Below are positions 18,775-27,016 of a DNA stretch of 64,000 nucleotides, piece after piece. Both the position numbers and the translations under genes were made by a program. The notes beneath the pieces are model-generated. The model did not search any database. It was not told the DNA's origin and was given only the letters and a program-made list of their open reading frames with translations. The stretch's first letter is position 1. Every line of letters begins with the position of its first letter. This DNA is from Comamonadaceae bacterium. GTDB lineage: Bacteria > Pseudomonadota > Gammaproteobacteria > Burkholderiales > Burkholderiaceae_C. The stretch spans positions 124,001-188,000 of the forward strand of contig JAIYBZ010000037.1 of NCBI GenBank assembly GCA_027488255.1, written 5' to 3'.

Positions 18775-19785
18775 ATGAAATCAGTATCTCATCTGCGCCG
18801 TGGCCTGCTGGCCGCCAGCGTGACCGCCATCGCTTTGTGCGGTGTGGGCGGCCAAGCCCTGGCCCAGACCAAAATCCCGATGCGCATTTCCACCCCGGCG
18901 GTGCCCGATGACTGGCACGCCAAGATGTGGACCGTCTTCAAGGACAGTCTCGACAAAGCCTCACCTGACCAGTTTGACACCCAAATCAACCTGAACGCCT
19001 CTTTGTTCAAGCAAGGCACAGAGCCCGCCGCGATGGCCCGTGGCAACTTGGAGTTGTCGGCCATTTCGGCCTTTGACATGGCCAAATTGGTGCCCGAGTT
19101 TTCTATCTTCACGGCCGGTTATGTGGTGCGAGATCCCGCACACCAACAAAAAGTGTTCAACGGTCCCATCGGTGAAGGGCTGTTCAAAAGCGTCTCTGAA
19201 AAAATGGACGTGACCATTTTGGCCACCGCCTATTTGGGCACCCGACAGGTCAATTTGCGCGAGGCCCGCAACGTCAGAACGCCAGCCGACCTCAAAGGCG
19301 TCAAGCTGCGCATGCCGGGCACCAAAGAATGGTTGTTCTTGGGTGAAGCCTTGGGCGCCACCGCCACGCCGCTGGCTTTTGGTGAGGTGTATCTGGGCCT
19401 GAAGACGGGCACCATCGATGGCCAAGACAACCCGCTGCCCACTGTGCGTGCGGCCAAGTTCTATGAGGTGACCAAGCAACTGGTGTTGACCAACCACTTG
19501 GTGGACAGCATCTTCATTGCCATCTCCAACAAAACTTGGAATGCCCTGACCTCTGCACAAAAGCAAAACGTCAAGGCCGCTGCACAAGCCGCAGCGCAAT
19601 ACAACAATGAGAACCGCATCAAAGAAGAAGGTCAGATTGTCGACTTCTTCAAGCAGCAAGGCCTGCAGGTGACCACGCCCGATTTGGAGGCCTTCCGCAA
19701 GTCGGTGCAAGACACGTATGCCAAGTCCGACTACGCCAAAGTGTGGCCCGCCGGTTTACTTGACCGCATCAACAACACCCGTTGA
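18775..19785 (+). CDS. dctP: TRAP transporter substrate-binding protein DctP
   Basis: Periplasmic solute receptor of a tripartite ATP-independent transporter (336 residues). A clear signal peptide (RRGLLAASVTAIALCGVGGQALA) precedes the mature protein. The family region with the carboxylate-binding Arg is present (GVKLRMPGTKEW, MRIST at the start, GEVYLGLKTGTIDGQDNPL near the hinge). AAGGAG at 18763-18768 is a good ribosome-binding site for the ATG at 18775. TRAP receptors mostly bind organic and sugar acids, so the imported substrate may be an aldonate such as L-fuconate or the free sugar. Confidence 0.9.
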   Translation: MKSVSHLRRGLLAASVTAIALCGVGGQALAQTKIPMRISTPAVPDDWHAKMWTVFKDSLDKASPDQFDTQINLNASLFKQGTEPAAMARGNLELSAISAFDMAKLVPEFSIFTAGYVVRDPAHQQKVFNGPIGEGLFKSVSEKMDVTILATAYLGTRQVNLREARNVRTPADLKGVKLRMPGTKEWLFLGEALGATATPLAFGEVYLGLKTGTIDGQDNPLPTVRAAKFYEVTKQLVLTNHLVDSIFIAISNKTWNALTSAQKQNVKAAAQAAAQYNNENRIKEEGQIVDFFKQQGLQVTTPDLEAFRKSVQDTYAKSDYAKVWPAGLLDRINNTR

Positions 19786-19787
19786 GC

Positions 19788-20267
19788 ATGCGCGGCTTCA
19801 AAAGAGCCGCCGATACCTTCGGCGGCCTGATTTTTCTGTGCCTGTTCCTGACGTTTCTGGTGCAGATCGCGGCACGGTTTGTTTTCAACAAACCGCTGCC
19901 GTGGACCGATGAGTTGGCCGTCATTTTGTACCTCTGGGCGATCTTGTGGGCCTCGGCCTTCATGGTGCCCGAGCGCGAACAGGTGGTCTTCGATCTGATC
20001 TGGAACAGCGTGGGCCAAGGCACTCGGCGCGCCATGCGCATCGTGGGCAACCTGATGGTCGGAGGCTTGGCTTTGCTGGCCATTCCGGCCAGTTGGGACT
20101 ATGTCCAATTCATGGCGCGCGAATCGTCCCCGGTGTTGGACATTTCATTCCAGTGGGTGTTTTTACCGTTTGTGCTGCTGCTGGTGGCATTGGTTTTGCG
20201 CAGTGCATGGGGCATTTGGCAGGCCATTCGCGGACAGGGCCTTGAAGCCCAAGGACTTCCAACATGA
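19788..20267 (+). CDS. dctQ: TRAP transporter small permease DctQ
   Basis: A four-helix inner-membrane protein (about 159 residues) with the DctQ hallmark FVFNKPLPWTDELAVILYLWAILWASAFMVPEREQVVFD after the first helix. It links the receptor and the large permease. The ATG at 19788 is used; a TTG at 19782, overlapping the dctP stop, is the alternative and would add two residues. The stop overlaps the dctM start by 4 bp. Confidence 0.88.
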   Translation: MRGFKRAADTFGGLIFLCLFLTFLVQIAARFVFNKPLPWTDELAVILYLWAILWASAFMVPEREQVVFDLIWNSVGQGTRRAMRIVGNLMVGGLALLAIPASWDYVQFMARESSPVLDISFQWVFLPFVLLLVALVLRSAWGIWQAIRGQGLEAQGLPT

Positions 20268-21571
20268 CGATGGCTTTGTGGACGCTGGTGGGCGTGGTGG
20301 TGGCGGGCATGTTGTTGCGCATGCCCATTGGGTTTTCCATGCTGGTGGCCGGTGTGGCTTATTTGTCGGTCAAAGGGCAAGACCTGGGTTTGGTGGCTGA
20401 ACAAGTGAGCAACGGCCTTTACAACAGCTATGTGTTGTTGGCCGTGCCTTTGTTTGTGTTTGCAGCCAACATCATGAATGCGGGCACGGTGAGTGAGCGC
20501 ATTTTCGACTTTTGCCGCATCTTGGTCGGACGCATGCGTGGGGGCTTGGCGCAAGTGGACATTTTGGTCAGCGTGATTTTCTCGGGCATGAGCGGCAGCG
20601 CCATTGCCGATGCCGCCGGACCAGGATTGGTGACGATCAAGCAGATGCTCAAAAAACCAGAGTATTCCCGCGGCTTTGCCGGTGCCGTGGTGGTGGCCAG
20701 CGCCACTTTGGGGCCCATCATTCCGCCGTCCATCCCGATGGTGATTTATGCACTGGTTTCGGGTGCATCGGTGGGTGCCTTGTTTTTGGGCGGTGTGATG
20801 CCTGGCGTCTGCATGACCTTGCTCATGATGGTGGTGGTGCACTACATCGCGCGCAAGCGCAACATGCCCCGCGAAGAACCAATTCCTCTCAAAGAGTGGC
20901 CAGCGATTTTGTTCCGAGGTGCACTGCCCTTGTCCATGCCTGTTGTTTTGTTGGGAGGCATTTATTCGGGGGCTTTCACCCCCACCGAAGCCGCCGCAGT
21001 GGCGGCATTGCACGCCTTGGTGCTGGCAGCGTTTGTGTTCAGAGCGCTCAATTGGCGTGCCTTTTGGGGCGTGGTACTCGAGTCCACCCGCGCCAGCGCG
21101 GTGATCACCATCATCTTGGCGGGCTCCTTCATGTTGAACTACGCCTTCACTTCGGAAGGCGTGCCGCAAGCCATGGCTGCTTGGGTCGACAACTTGCACC
21201 TGAGCCGGCTGCAATTTTTGTTCATGGTCAACGCCTTGTTTTTGATCTTGGGATGCTTCTTGGATGTCTCGGTTTTGCTTTTGGTGTTTGTGCCCATGCT
21301 TTTGCCCGCGGCCAAATTGCTGGGCGTGGATTTGGTGCACTTTGGCGTGTTGGTGGTGCTGAACATGATGATCGGCCTGATTCACCCACCCTTTGGCATG
21401 CTGCTGTTTGTGACCAAGGCGCTGACCGGCATCCCCATTGGCGAGATGATGCGCGAGGGGTGGCTGTTTTTGGTCATGCTGTTGGGCTTGCTGGTGGCCA
21501 TCACGGTGTTTCCTGAGATTGTTTTGTGGCTGCCCCGCACCATGGGTTACGGCACACCCGGAGCCGGTTGA
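20264..21571 (+). CDS. dctM: TRAP transporter large permease DctM
   Basis: The 435-residue transport subunit with about 12 membrane segments. Family motifs are visible: LLAVPLFVFAANIMNAG, SVIFSGMSGSAIADAAGPGLVTI (the substrate/Na site region), LGPIIPPSIPMVIYALVSGASVGALFLGGVMPG, and GVLVVLNMMIGLIHPPFGMLLFV. It uses a sodium gradient to import the substrate captured by DctP. It overlaps dctQ by 4 bp and the kinase gene by one base (TGATG). Confidence 0.92.
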   Translation: MTMALWTLVGVVVAGMLLRMPIGFSMLVAGVAYLSVKGQDLGLVAEQVSNGLYNSYVLLAVPLFVFAANIMNAGTVSERIFDFCRILVGRMRGGLAQVDILVSVIFSGMSGSAIADAAGPGLVTIKQMLKKPEYSRGFAGAVVVASATLGPIIPPSIPMVIYALVSGASVGALFLGGVMPGVCMTLLMMVVVHYIARKRNMPREEPIPLKEWPAILFRGALPLSMPVVLLGGIYSGAFTPTEAAAVAALHALVLAAFVFRALNWRAFWGVVLESTRASAVITIILAGSFMLNYAFTSEGVPQAMAAWVDNLHLSRLQFLFMVNALFLILGCFLDVSVLLLVFVPMLLPAAKLLGVDLVHFGVLVVLNMMIGLIHPPFGMLLFVTKALTGIPIGEMMREGWLFLVMLLGLLVAITVFPEIVLWLPRTMGYGTPGAG

Positions 21572-22473
21572 TGGCGGTCGAAGTGGTCTGCGTGGCCAGT
21601 TGGAATGTCGACTTGATTGCCCACATTGCCAGCCCCTTGCAGCGTGGCCAAACCCAGCTGGCCCAAGGCTTTGAGCGGTTGCCTGGCGGCAAGGGCAGCA
21701 ACGCGGCGATTGCGGCGGCTCGGCAAGGGGCGCAGGTGGGATTGATTGCCCGCATTGGCGGTGACGACTTCGGACAAATGGGCTTGGACTTGTGGGCGAA
21801 AGAGGGCATTCACAGTCAGTTTGTGGTGCGTGGCGAGGGTGAGGTCAATGGCACCGCGCTCATCTTGGTCTATGCCGATGGCGACAACTCGATTGCCGTC
21901 TATCCGGGCGCCGGCGCGGGCTTGAGCCCTGTGCATGTGAGCGCGGCCCAATCGCTGCTGAGCCAAGCCCGCGTGGTCATGGCCTCGTGCGAAGTGCCCT
22001 TGGCGGCGACCCGATTGGCCTTTGAAATCGCCAAAAGCCACGGCGCTTTGACCCTCTTGAACCCCGCGCCAGCTATGCCATTGCCCGCAGACTTGTGGCC
22101 CTGCATTGACGTGCTCACGCCCAACGAAGGCGAGTTGTTGATGCTGGCCCAAGCCACCGATGTGGCCACGGCCGCGCGCACCCTGTTGTCGCGCGGTGTG
22201 GGCGCCGTGGTGGTCACGTTGGGTGAGCGTGGTTGTGCTTTGTATCGACGCGATGAAGCGCCGCTGCATGTGGCCGGTCACGCGGTCAAAGTGGTCGACA
22301 CCATTGGTGCAGGCGATACCTTCACTGGCACTTTGGCCGCGGCATTGTCACAGTCTTGCGCTTGGCCTGAAGCGCTGCGCTGGGCCAATGCGGCAGCAGC
22401 CTTGTCCACACAAGCGCGTGGGGCGGTCACGGCCATGCCCTCGCGGACTCAGGTTCAGACTTGGTTGGGGTGA
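21571..22473 (+). CDS. PfkB-family carbohydrate kinase, ribokinase-like
   Basis: A 300-residue sugar kinase with both PfkB signatures: LPGGKGSNAAIAAARQG near the N-terminus and DTIGAGDTFTGTLAAAL near the C-terminus, where the Asp is the catalytic base. NPAPAMPLPADL and TPNEGEL match ribokinases and KDG kinases alike, so the substrate (ribose, a keto-deoxy sugar acid or another sugar) is open. Translational coupling to dctM (TGATG at 21569-21573) makes it part of the TRAP operon. It is the last gene before a convergent hydrolase. Confidence 0.86.
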   Translation: MAVEVVCVASWNVDLIAHIASPLQRGQTQLAQGFERLPGGKGSNAAIAAARQGAQVGLIARIGGDDFGQMGLDLWAKEGIHSQFVVRGEGEVNGTALILVYADGDNSIAVYPGAGAGLSPVHVSAAQSLLSQARVVMASCEVPLAATRLAFEIAKSHGALTLLNPAPAMPLPADLWPCIDVLTPNEGELLMLAQATDVATAARTLLSRGVGAVVVTLGERGCALYRRDEAPLHVAGHAVKVVDTIGAGDTFTGTLAAALSQSCAWPEALRWANAAAALSTQARGAVTAMPSRTQVQTWLG

Positions 22474-22479
22474 TCGCCC

Positions 22480-23457
22480 TCACCGTCCTTGACGGTAACG
22501 ATCGATGTCATCCAGCAGTTTGTTTTTGGCACTCGCATCGCCGCCTACCCAGGCAAAGCGGCGCAGATTCACCCCGTAAGTGATCATGTTTTTTTGTAAT
22601 GGCACCAAAAACATGCCGTGTGCCGCGTTGTCATAAAACCAAATGTCGATGTCGGCACCTTTGCTTTTCTGCTGCTCGTACCAACTGAACACACTCTGCG
22701 TCAATCCGAATGGATTCAGCGCGCCATTGCAGTTCTTGGAGGTGCCGCTGGGGTGGTTGAATTCGATCACGTTGAGCAAGCAGATCTCTTGTCGAAGCCA
22801 AATCATGTCGTCCTCAGTCTTGTCGGCGTAGTTGTCTAATTTGCCGTAAACCAGACGCAAGGGCACATTGAACTTATCGGGCATGCCCAATCCAACGCTG
22901 GGTCCACCCTCCGCAAAAATACCTTTGACATGGTTGGGTGAGACGACACCCGCAATATTGAAAAGAACCGTCGCCCCATTGGACAGCCCGTGAAAGTAGA
23001 TCTGGCTCGAGTCGATGTCGGTGCGTTTGAGGGCCCATTCGTAAGCGCTCAAAGCCACCTTGTAGATCATTCGTTGGCGCGCTTCATTGGTGCCCTTGGA
23101 GGCCCAAAATTGGGGGCCTTGGTAAAAGCCATTGTGCTCATACGCATCAAAAATCAAGCTCGCAAAGCCCTTGCTGCGAAACGCTTCGGCCGCATTGCGG
23201 GTGGCGCCGTCAAGGCCCGCACCCCCATGCAGCACCATCATCAAAGGCGGCTTGGGGTTGTTGCGCGGCATTTGAAATTGGCTTGAGCGGTGGCACGGGT
23301 CAAAGTCAGCCAGCGGGCCTTCCACGGAGAAAGACTGTGGCCGCACCTCTTTTAGAGTGGCCACGTTGGCAGGTGCAGGGTTGCAGTTTTGGGCCCAAGC
23401 AGTTGCCCAGCCGAATGCAAGCAGACCCGCAGTGAAGACAAGACGGGGGGTTTTCAT
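22480..23457 (-). CDS. Exported alpha/beta hydrolase, dienelactone-hydrolase-like
   Basis: A 325-residue hydrolase with a signal peptide (MKTPRLVFTAGLLAFGWATAWA, cleavage before QN). The fold markers are MMVLHGGAGLDGATR (oxyanion region), the nucleophile elbow HGLSNGA, an acid candidate in YGKLDNYADKT, and the catalytic His in DNAAHGMFLVP. There are several Cys in the mature part (QNCNPAP, FDPCHRSS, EICLL, KNCNGA), consistent with disulfides in an exported protein. The substrate is unknown; ester or lactone is expected. The start was moved 16 codons inward to the Met that begins the signal peptide. It lies downstream of another exported serine hydrolase. Confidence 0.8.
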   Translation of the reverse strand: MKTPRLVFTAGLLAFGWATAWAQNCNPAPANVATLKEVRPQSFSVEGPLADFDPCHRSSQFQMPRNNPKPPLMMVLHGGAGLDGATRNAAEAFRSKGFASLIFDAYEHNGFYQGPQFWASKGTNEARQRMIYKVALSAYEWALKRTDIDSSQIYFHGLSNGATVLFNIAGVVSPNHVKGIFAEGGPSVGLGMPDKFNVPLRLVYGKLDNYADKTEDDMIWLRQEICLLNVIEFNHPSGTSKNCNGALNPFGLTQSVFSWYEQQKSKGADIDIWFYDNAAHGMFLVPLQKNMITYGVNLRRFAWVGGDASAKNKLLDDIDRYRQGR

Positions 23458-23514
23458 GGGCAAACTCCAAAAATGGCAAAACTTGATAGTTCCAATTTTT
23501 ACCACTAATTCGAT

Positions 23515-23532
23515 AAAACCCGCCCATCGGGT
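23515..23532 (-). terminator. Weak intrinsic terminator candidate between the two exported hydrolases
   Basis: On the minus strand a 5-bp ACCCG/CGGGT stem with a 5-base loop is followed directly by TTTTA. It lies in the 146-bp gap between the serine hydrolase (stop at 23604) and the downstream hydrolase. Two more 7-bp inverted repeats without U-tracts lie in the same gap (23552-23573 and 23584-23605, the latter spanning the serine hydrolase stop). Together they suggest the genes are not one tight transcript. Confidence 0.35.
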
Positions 23533-23603
23533 GATTTTTAAGCTTCGAGCACATCCCAGATTTCAATGGGATGCGAAATGAACGATGCCCATGTCGGCGG
23601 GCA

Positions 23604-24860
23604 TCAACCCAGCGTCGCAATCGAGGCCTTGAAGAGGTCGTTATAGGCTTGGGCGTTGTTGTTGACGCTCAGAATCACCAGCACGGTCCCTGATTTTTGG
23701 TCGATGTAAATGGCTTGACCTAAGTCGCCCCCGAAACGCAGCCAATCGGGGTTGTCATGGGGAATGTGGACAAAGTTTTTGTAGCCTTCTTTGTTGGCAA
23801 TGTTTCCGGGTTTGAGATAGGTCTCATCTGGTTTGAAATTTCGGTATTGGCTGAACCAAGATTCGGAAAGAATCTGTTTGCCATTGGCGGCCCCTTTGTG
23901 CGCGACCAACAGCCCAATTCGTCCCCAGTCTCTGAGGGTGGCGCAGAAACTTCCGGCCACTTCTTCGGACAACTTGGAGTCCGTGAACCACATCGCATCG
24001 GCTTGTGCGCCGAGGGGTTGCCACAGCATTTTTTCAGTGAAGGCCGCGATGGACATTTTGGCGCTGCCCCGTATCGCCATGCTCACCAAATGGGGGTCAA
24101 CGCTCGAATAATTGAAAGCAGTTCCGCTGGGATTTTTAAATCCCCATGGCCATTCAATGGCCGTTTTGTCGGCATCCGTATTCAGTGTTCGCAGGCGTCC
24201 CAGCACCCGGTCGACCCTCCCTAGGCCGGCAAACGAAGCTTCTTCCCAACGCTCGTAATCGTTGCGTTGGCCACATTGGAGTTGGCAAATATCCACCCCG
24301 CTGGACATGTTCAGCGCTTGTTGAATTTTGACGGCTCCCAAGGGCTTGCCTTTGAGGCGGTCATCGTACTTTTCAATCGGGTCGTCCAGACTCTGAATGA
24401 CGCCGTTTTCCAAGGCCAAACCGGTCAGCAATCCCAGCACGCTTTTGGCCATGGACTTGCTGTAAAAACGCATGTTGGCGTTGCGTTCAAACTCATAGTT
24501 TTCGTAATGTAGGGTGTCAGCGCGTGCGACCAGCATCGCAGGCTTGCCCATTTGCTTTTGATAGTCTTCAAAAGTCGTGTTGAAGTTGAGCTTGAAGCGG
24601 GTTTTTTGGGTCTTCAAGGCAGAAGGTGTGCTGGAAGCCTTGACCACCGCATGTTTAAAAAGCGGCTCCATGCCGCCCGACATGTTATTGACCAAGTAAT
24701 CTTGATTCACCCATGGCAATGGTTGTCCGCCGCGCTCATTCAGAGGGGGCCAACCGCCAGGAAAGCCTTTTGAGGCGCCAAAGTCATTGGCCATCCCGGA
24801 AGATAAAAATCCGAGTGCTGAAAAAGACAAACCTGTTTGAATGAACATCCGGCGTTTCAT
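23604..24860 (-). CDS. Exported serine hydrolase, class C beta-lactamase fold
   Basis: A 418-residue member of the beta-lactamase/esterase (AmpC-like) family. The nucleophile motif SMAK is at residues 136-139 (FYSKSMAKSVLG), NYSSVDPH supplies the YxS-type Tyr, and the C-terminal part has FGGDLGQAIYID in the HxG region. The N-terminus MKRRMFIQTGLSFSALGFLSSGMA is a signal peptide with a near-Tat layout. Relatives include esterases, D-aminopeptidases and 6-aminohexanoate-oligomer hydrolases rather than true beta-lactamases. No good ribosome-binding site precedes the ATG on this strand (CTCCCTCCT). Confidence 0.82.
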   Translation of the reverse strand: MKRRMFIQTGLSFSALGFLSSGMANDFGASKGFPGGWPPLNERGGQPLPWVNQDYLVNNMSGGMEPLFKHAVVKASSTPSALKTQKTRFKLNFNTTFEDYQKQMGKPAMLVARADTLHYENYEFERNANMRFYSKSMAKSVLGLLTGLALENGVIQSLDDPIEKYDDRLKGKPLGAVKIQQALNMSSGVDICQLQCGQRNDYERWEEASFAGLGRVDRVLGRLRTLNTDADKTAIEWPWGFKNPSGTAFNYSSVDPHLVSMAIRGSAKMSIAAFTEKMLWQPLGAQADAMWFTDSKLSEEVAGSFCATLRDWGRIGLLVAHKGAANGKQILSESWFSQYRNFKPDETYLKPGNIANKEGYKNFVHIPHDNPDWLRFGGDLGQAIYIDQKSGTVLVILSVNNNAQAYNDLFKASIATLG

Positions 24861-24909
24861 AGGAGGGAGTCTTTCTTGGAAAGATTGCGGAGACGCTTGC
24901 GCTCAAAAA

Positions 24910-26409
24910 TTATGGCATCACCGGCACCGGAACATTCGGAAATGCGGCTTGCCATCGGGCTCTGTGCAGGTCCACCAGATCCTGTCGTCCCAGCAGGTGA
25001 GCGCTGAGCATCAGTTGTTGCACCACCTTCGGCTCGGGCGAGTAATGCAGCATTTGCAAGCTGGTGTCCAACACCCATGCCGCATTTTCAGGGCCCACGC
25101 GGGTCATGCTCAGTTCAGCAAAAGTGGCCGAGCGGCCAAAAAACCAGCTGCTGTAAGCAGCGCCCAACGGGTCTTTGCGCCAAATGCCCCAACGTTCTTG
25201 GGGCGGGGAATAAATTTGATGCACTCGCGCATAGTCCACTCCAACCACGCAGACCCCCGCTAACATCAGCATGCCGATGCCTTGCACAATTCGCCTGGCC
25301 TTCTGAGTGAGGGGGGTGAGGCTGATTTCGGGTGTGAGCCACATCGCAGCACACAACAACACCGCCATTTGGAATGGGCCATACCAAAGAGGAAACTCCA
25401 ACAGGCTGTGCAAGCCGATCACCAGCAACACCGAGCCCGCCAAGGGCAACGAGGGGTTTCGGTTTTGCCACGGGCGCGCCATCCACAGCAGGGCAGCAAG
25501 GGCGATGAGCAAAACGACGGCCACGGGCAAGCCCAGCGTGACGGCCAAATGCAAAGGCAAGTTGTGGGCGTTGCCCAAAATGTCGCAAAACCGTTGCTCT
25601 GGCCCGCCGAGGTAAGGGGTGATGTAGTGGGCATATTTGAGTTCACCCCAGCCCCAACCTGTCCAAGGCTTTTGGCCGATCAACTCGATCACATTGGCCC
25701 ACAACACACGGCGACTGCCGCAACCTTCGTTGTGGCCCATGCGGGTCCAGGCGTCGACCACGTCTTGTCCATACAAAGCGCTCAAGCTCCAAGGCAAGGC
25801 CGCATTGGCCAAGAAGTAAACGGCCAAAGCCCAGATTGCCAAAAAGCGGGATGCATCGGGGCGGTGCCGTTGATTTTCCCGTGTGCACAAGGCGCCGAAC
25901 AACGCCAGGGCCGTGACCAAACCCATGTGCAACAACCCTGTGCGCGAGGCGGTGGCGGCGTTGCCCACGGCCAGCAAGGCCAGCATCCACAGGGCATGAC
26001 GGCGGTCTAGCCCATGGGCTTGCCACCACAGCACCGCCAAGATGCCGATGGCCAGCAAGGTGGCGAGTTGGTTGCGCTGCCGCAGGTTGGCGTTGGCCTC
26101 GCCCAAGGCGGCGATGTGCACCGCATCGTGGAAGAAAGAAGCGGCGCCAAAATACTGAATCAAGCCCATCACGCTGCTCAACAAAGCGGCGATGGCCCAT
26201 GCGCGGGCGATGTCCAAGGCCGTGATGCGCAGGCCCAGCACCAGCAGCCCTCCGATGCAGGCCCAACTGATCAGCAAAGGCACGGTGTTGGCTTGTGGCG
26301 GTGGCGACCAAGGCGCAATCCAAGGCAGCACCATGAGCAAGCCCAGCCAGACCGAATGGCCACGCCCGGCGGTGTCCCATGCGGTGGACGATCGGAAGTT
26401 CAACGCCAT
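24910..26409 (-). CDS. pglL: PglL/TfpO-type O-oligosaccharyltransferase (Wzy_C family)
   Basis: A 499-residue polytopic membrane protein with about 10-12 helices, a Wzy/WaaL-type domain, and a large periplasmic loop containing the family motif around WTGWGWGELKYAHY and DILGNAHNLPLHLAVTLG, where the His is the usual catalytic position. The C-terminal extension (VDYARVHQIYSPP onward) matches the pilin-glycosylation subgroup. It would move a lipid-linked glycan onto Ser or Thr of periplasmic proteins. The gene directly follows the major pilin (62 bp, with a terminator between), the arrangement known for pilin-specific enzymes. The start is set at MALNFRSS, just past the terminator. Confidence 0.87.
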   Translation of the reverse strand: MALNFRSSTAWDTAGRGHSVWLGLLMVLPWIAPWSPPPQANTVPLLISWACIGGLLVLGLRITALDIARAWAIAALLSSVMGLIQYFGAASFFHDAVHIAALGEANANLRQRNQLATLLAIGILAVLWWQAHGLDRRHALWMLALLAVGNAATASRTGLLHMGLVTALALFGALCTRENQRHRPDASRFLAIWALAVYFLANAALPWSLSALYGQDVVDAWTRMGHNEGCGSRRVLWANVIELIGQKPWTGWGWGELKYAHYITPYLGGPEQRFCDILGNAHNLPLHLAVTLGLPVAVVLLIALAALLWMARPWQNRNPSLPLAGSVLLVIGLHSLLEFPLWYGPFQMAVLLCAAMWLTPEISLTPLTQKARRIVQGIGMLMLAGVCVVGVDYARVHQIYSPPQERWGIWRKDPLGAAYSSWFFGRSATFAELSMTRVGPENAAWVLDTSLQMLHYSPEPKVVQQLMLSAHLLGRQDLVDLHRARWQAAFPNVPVPVMP

Positions 26410-26424
26410 GGCCAAGGCACCATG

Positions 26425-26451
26425 AAAAACGCCCTGGCTTGAGCAGGGCGT
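26425..26451 (-). terminator. Rho-independent terminator after the pilin gene
   Basis: Minus-strand 8-bp perfect stem (ACGCCCTG/CAGGGCGT; plus coordinates 26429-26436 and 26444-26451) with a 7-base loop and a run of Ts (plus A-run 26425-26429). It lies 20 bases after the pilin stop and just before the pglL start, so pglL would receive only read-through unless it has its own promoter. Confidence 0.75.
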
Positions 26452-26470
26452 GGTGTGAGGCTTGTGTGAC

Positions 26471-26953
26471 TCAGCTTGCTTTGCATGAAGCCGGCAAATA
26501 CTTTGCGGGCAAGCCGTTGCTGGAGGCGGGGCCGCAGCGCCATCCGGTGATGGTTTTGCCGCCATCGGTGCTGCCATTGAGGGCGGTGTCGCCGCTCAGC
26601 AGTGGCGTCAGTGCCAGCGTGTTGGCCGATGCACTGGTGTTGCCGCGCAGGGCTTCATGCTGGCCTACTACCGTGATCACCCCATTGCCATCAACCGCCA
26701 CACTGGCCACGTATTTGCTGGCTTGGCTGGCGCAAGCCGTGGGCAAAGCCGCTGCCACGCTCGCATCCGACGAGGCGCTGACCGCTTCGCTCACGGCGGT
26801 TTTGCAGCCGTTGGCGGCCAACAGCATTTCTGCCACTTTGGCCCGGATGGTGTAGTCCTGGTAGGCCGGCAGCGCCAGCGCGCCCAAAATGCCAATGATC
26901 GCGATCACGATCATCAGCTCAATCAGCGTCAAGCCTTGTTGCTTCTTGTTCAT
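26471..26953 (-). CDS. pilA: Type IV major pilin (PilA)
   Basis: A 160-residue prepilin. The 7-residue leader MNKKQQG is cleaved by prepilin peptidase before L8; mature Glu5 (E12) is present in [27 protein letters not shown]. The C-terminal disulfide loop is C140-C157 (WRC...PASC), and a second Cys pair is C50/C74. The protein ends in Ser160, the position glycosylated by TfpO in Pseudomonas aeruginosa 1244 and Acinetobacter pilins, and an oligosaccharyltransferase gene follows directly. GGGAG sits 5-6 bases before the ATG. Upstream lies a strong hairpin (26965-26994) and then terC. Confidence 0.93.
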   Translation of the reverse strand: MNKKQQGLTLIELMIVIAIIGILGALALPAYQDYTIRAKVAEMLLAANGCKTAVSEAVSASSDASVAAALPTACASQASKYVASVAVDGNGVITVVGQHEALRGNTSASANTLALTPLLSGDTALNGSTDGGKTITGWRCGPASSNGLPAKYLPASCKAS

Positions 26954-26964
26954 GGTGACTCCCT

Positions 26965-26994
26965 GTGAATGGACTTCGATGGTAGTCCATTCAC
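26965..26994 (-). promoter_or_regulatory. Perfect 11-bp hairpin just upstream of the pilin ribosome-binding site
   Basis: GTGAATGGACT (26965-26975) and AGTCCATTCAC (26984-26994) form an 11-bp perfect stem with an 8-base loop. On the minus strand it starts 22 bases after the terC stop and ends 2 bases before the pilin GGGAG. No T-run follows, so it is not a standard terminator. It may protect or process the 5' end of the pilin mRNA, or act as an operator. Confidence 0.6.
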
Positions 26995-27016
26995 ATCAAA
27001 AGCCGCTTGACGCCCA

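Noticed and set aside
20099-21385. 428-codon minus-strand frame opposite dctM
   Set aside because: Gln/His-rich antisense of a well-conserved permease.
22482-22496. Inverted repeat ACCGTC/GACGGT at the kinase-hydrolase convergence
   Set aside because: It lies inside the hydrolase coding end, with no T-run on either strand; too weak to call a terminator.
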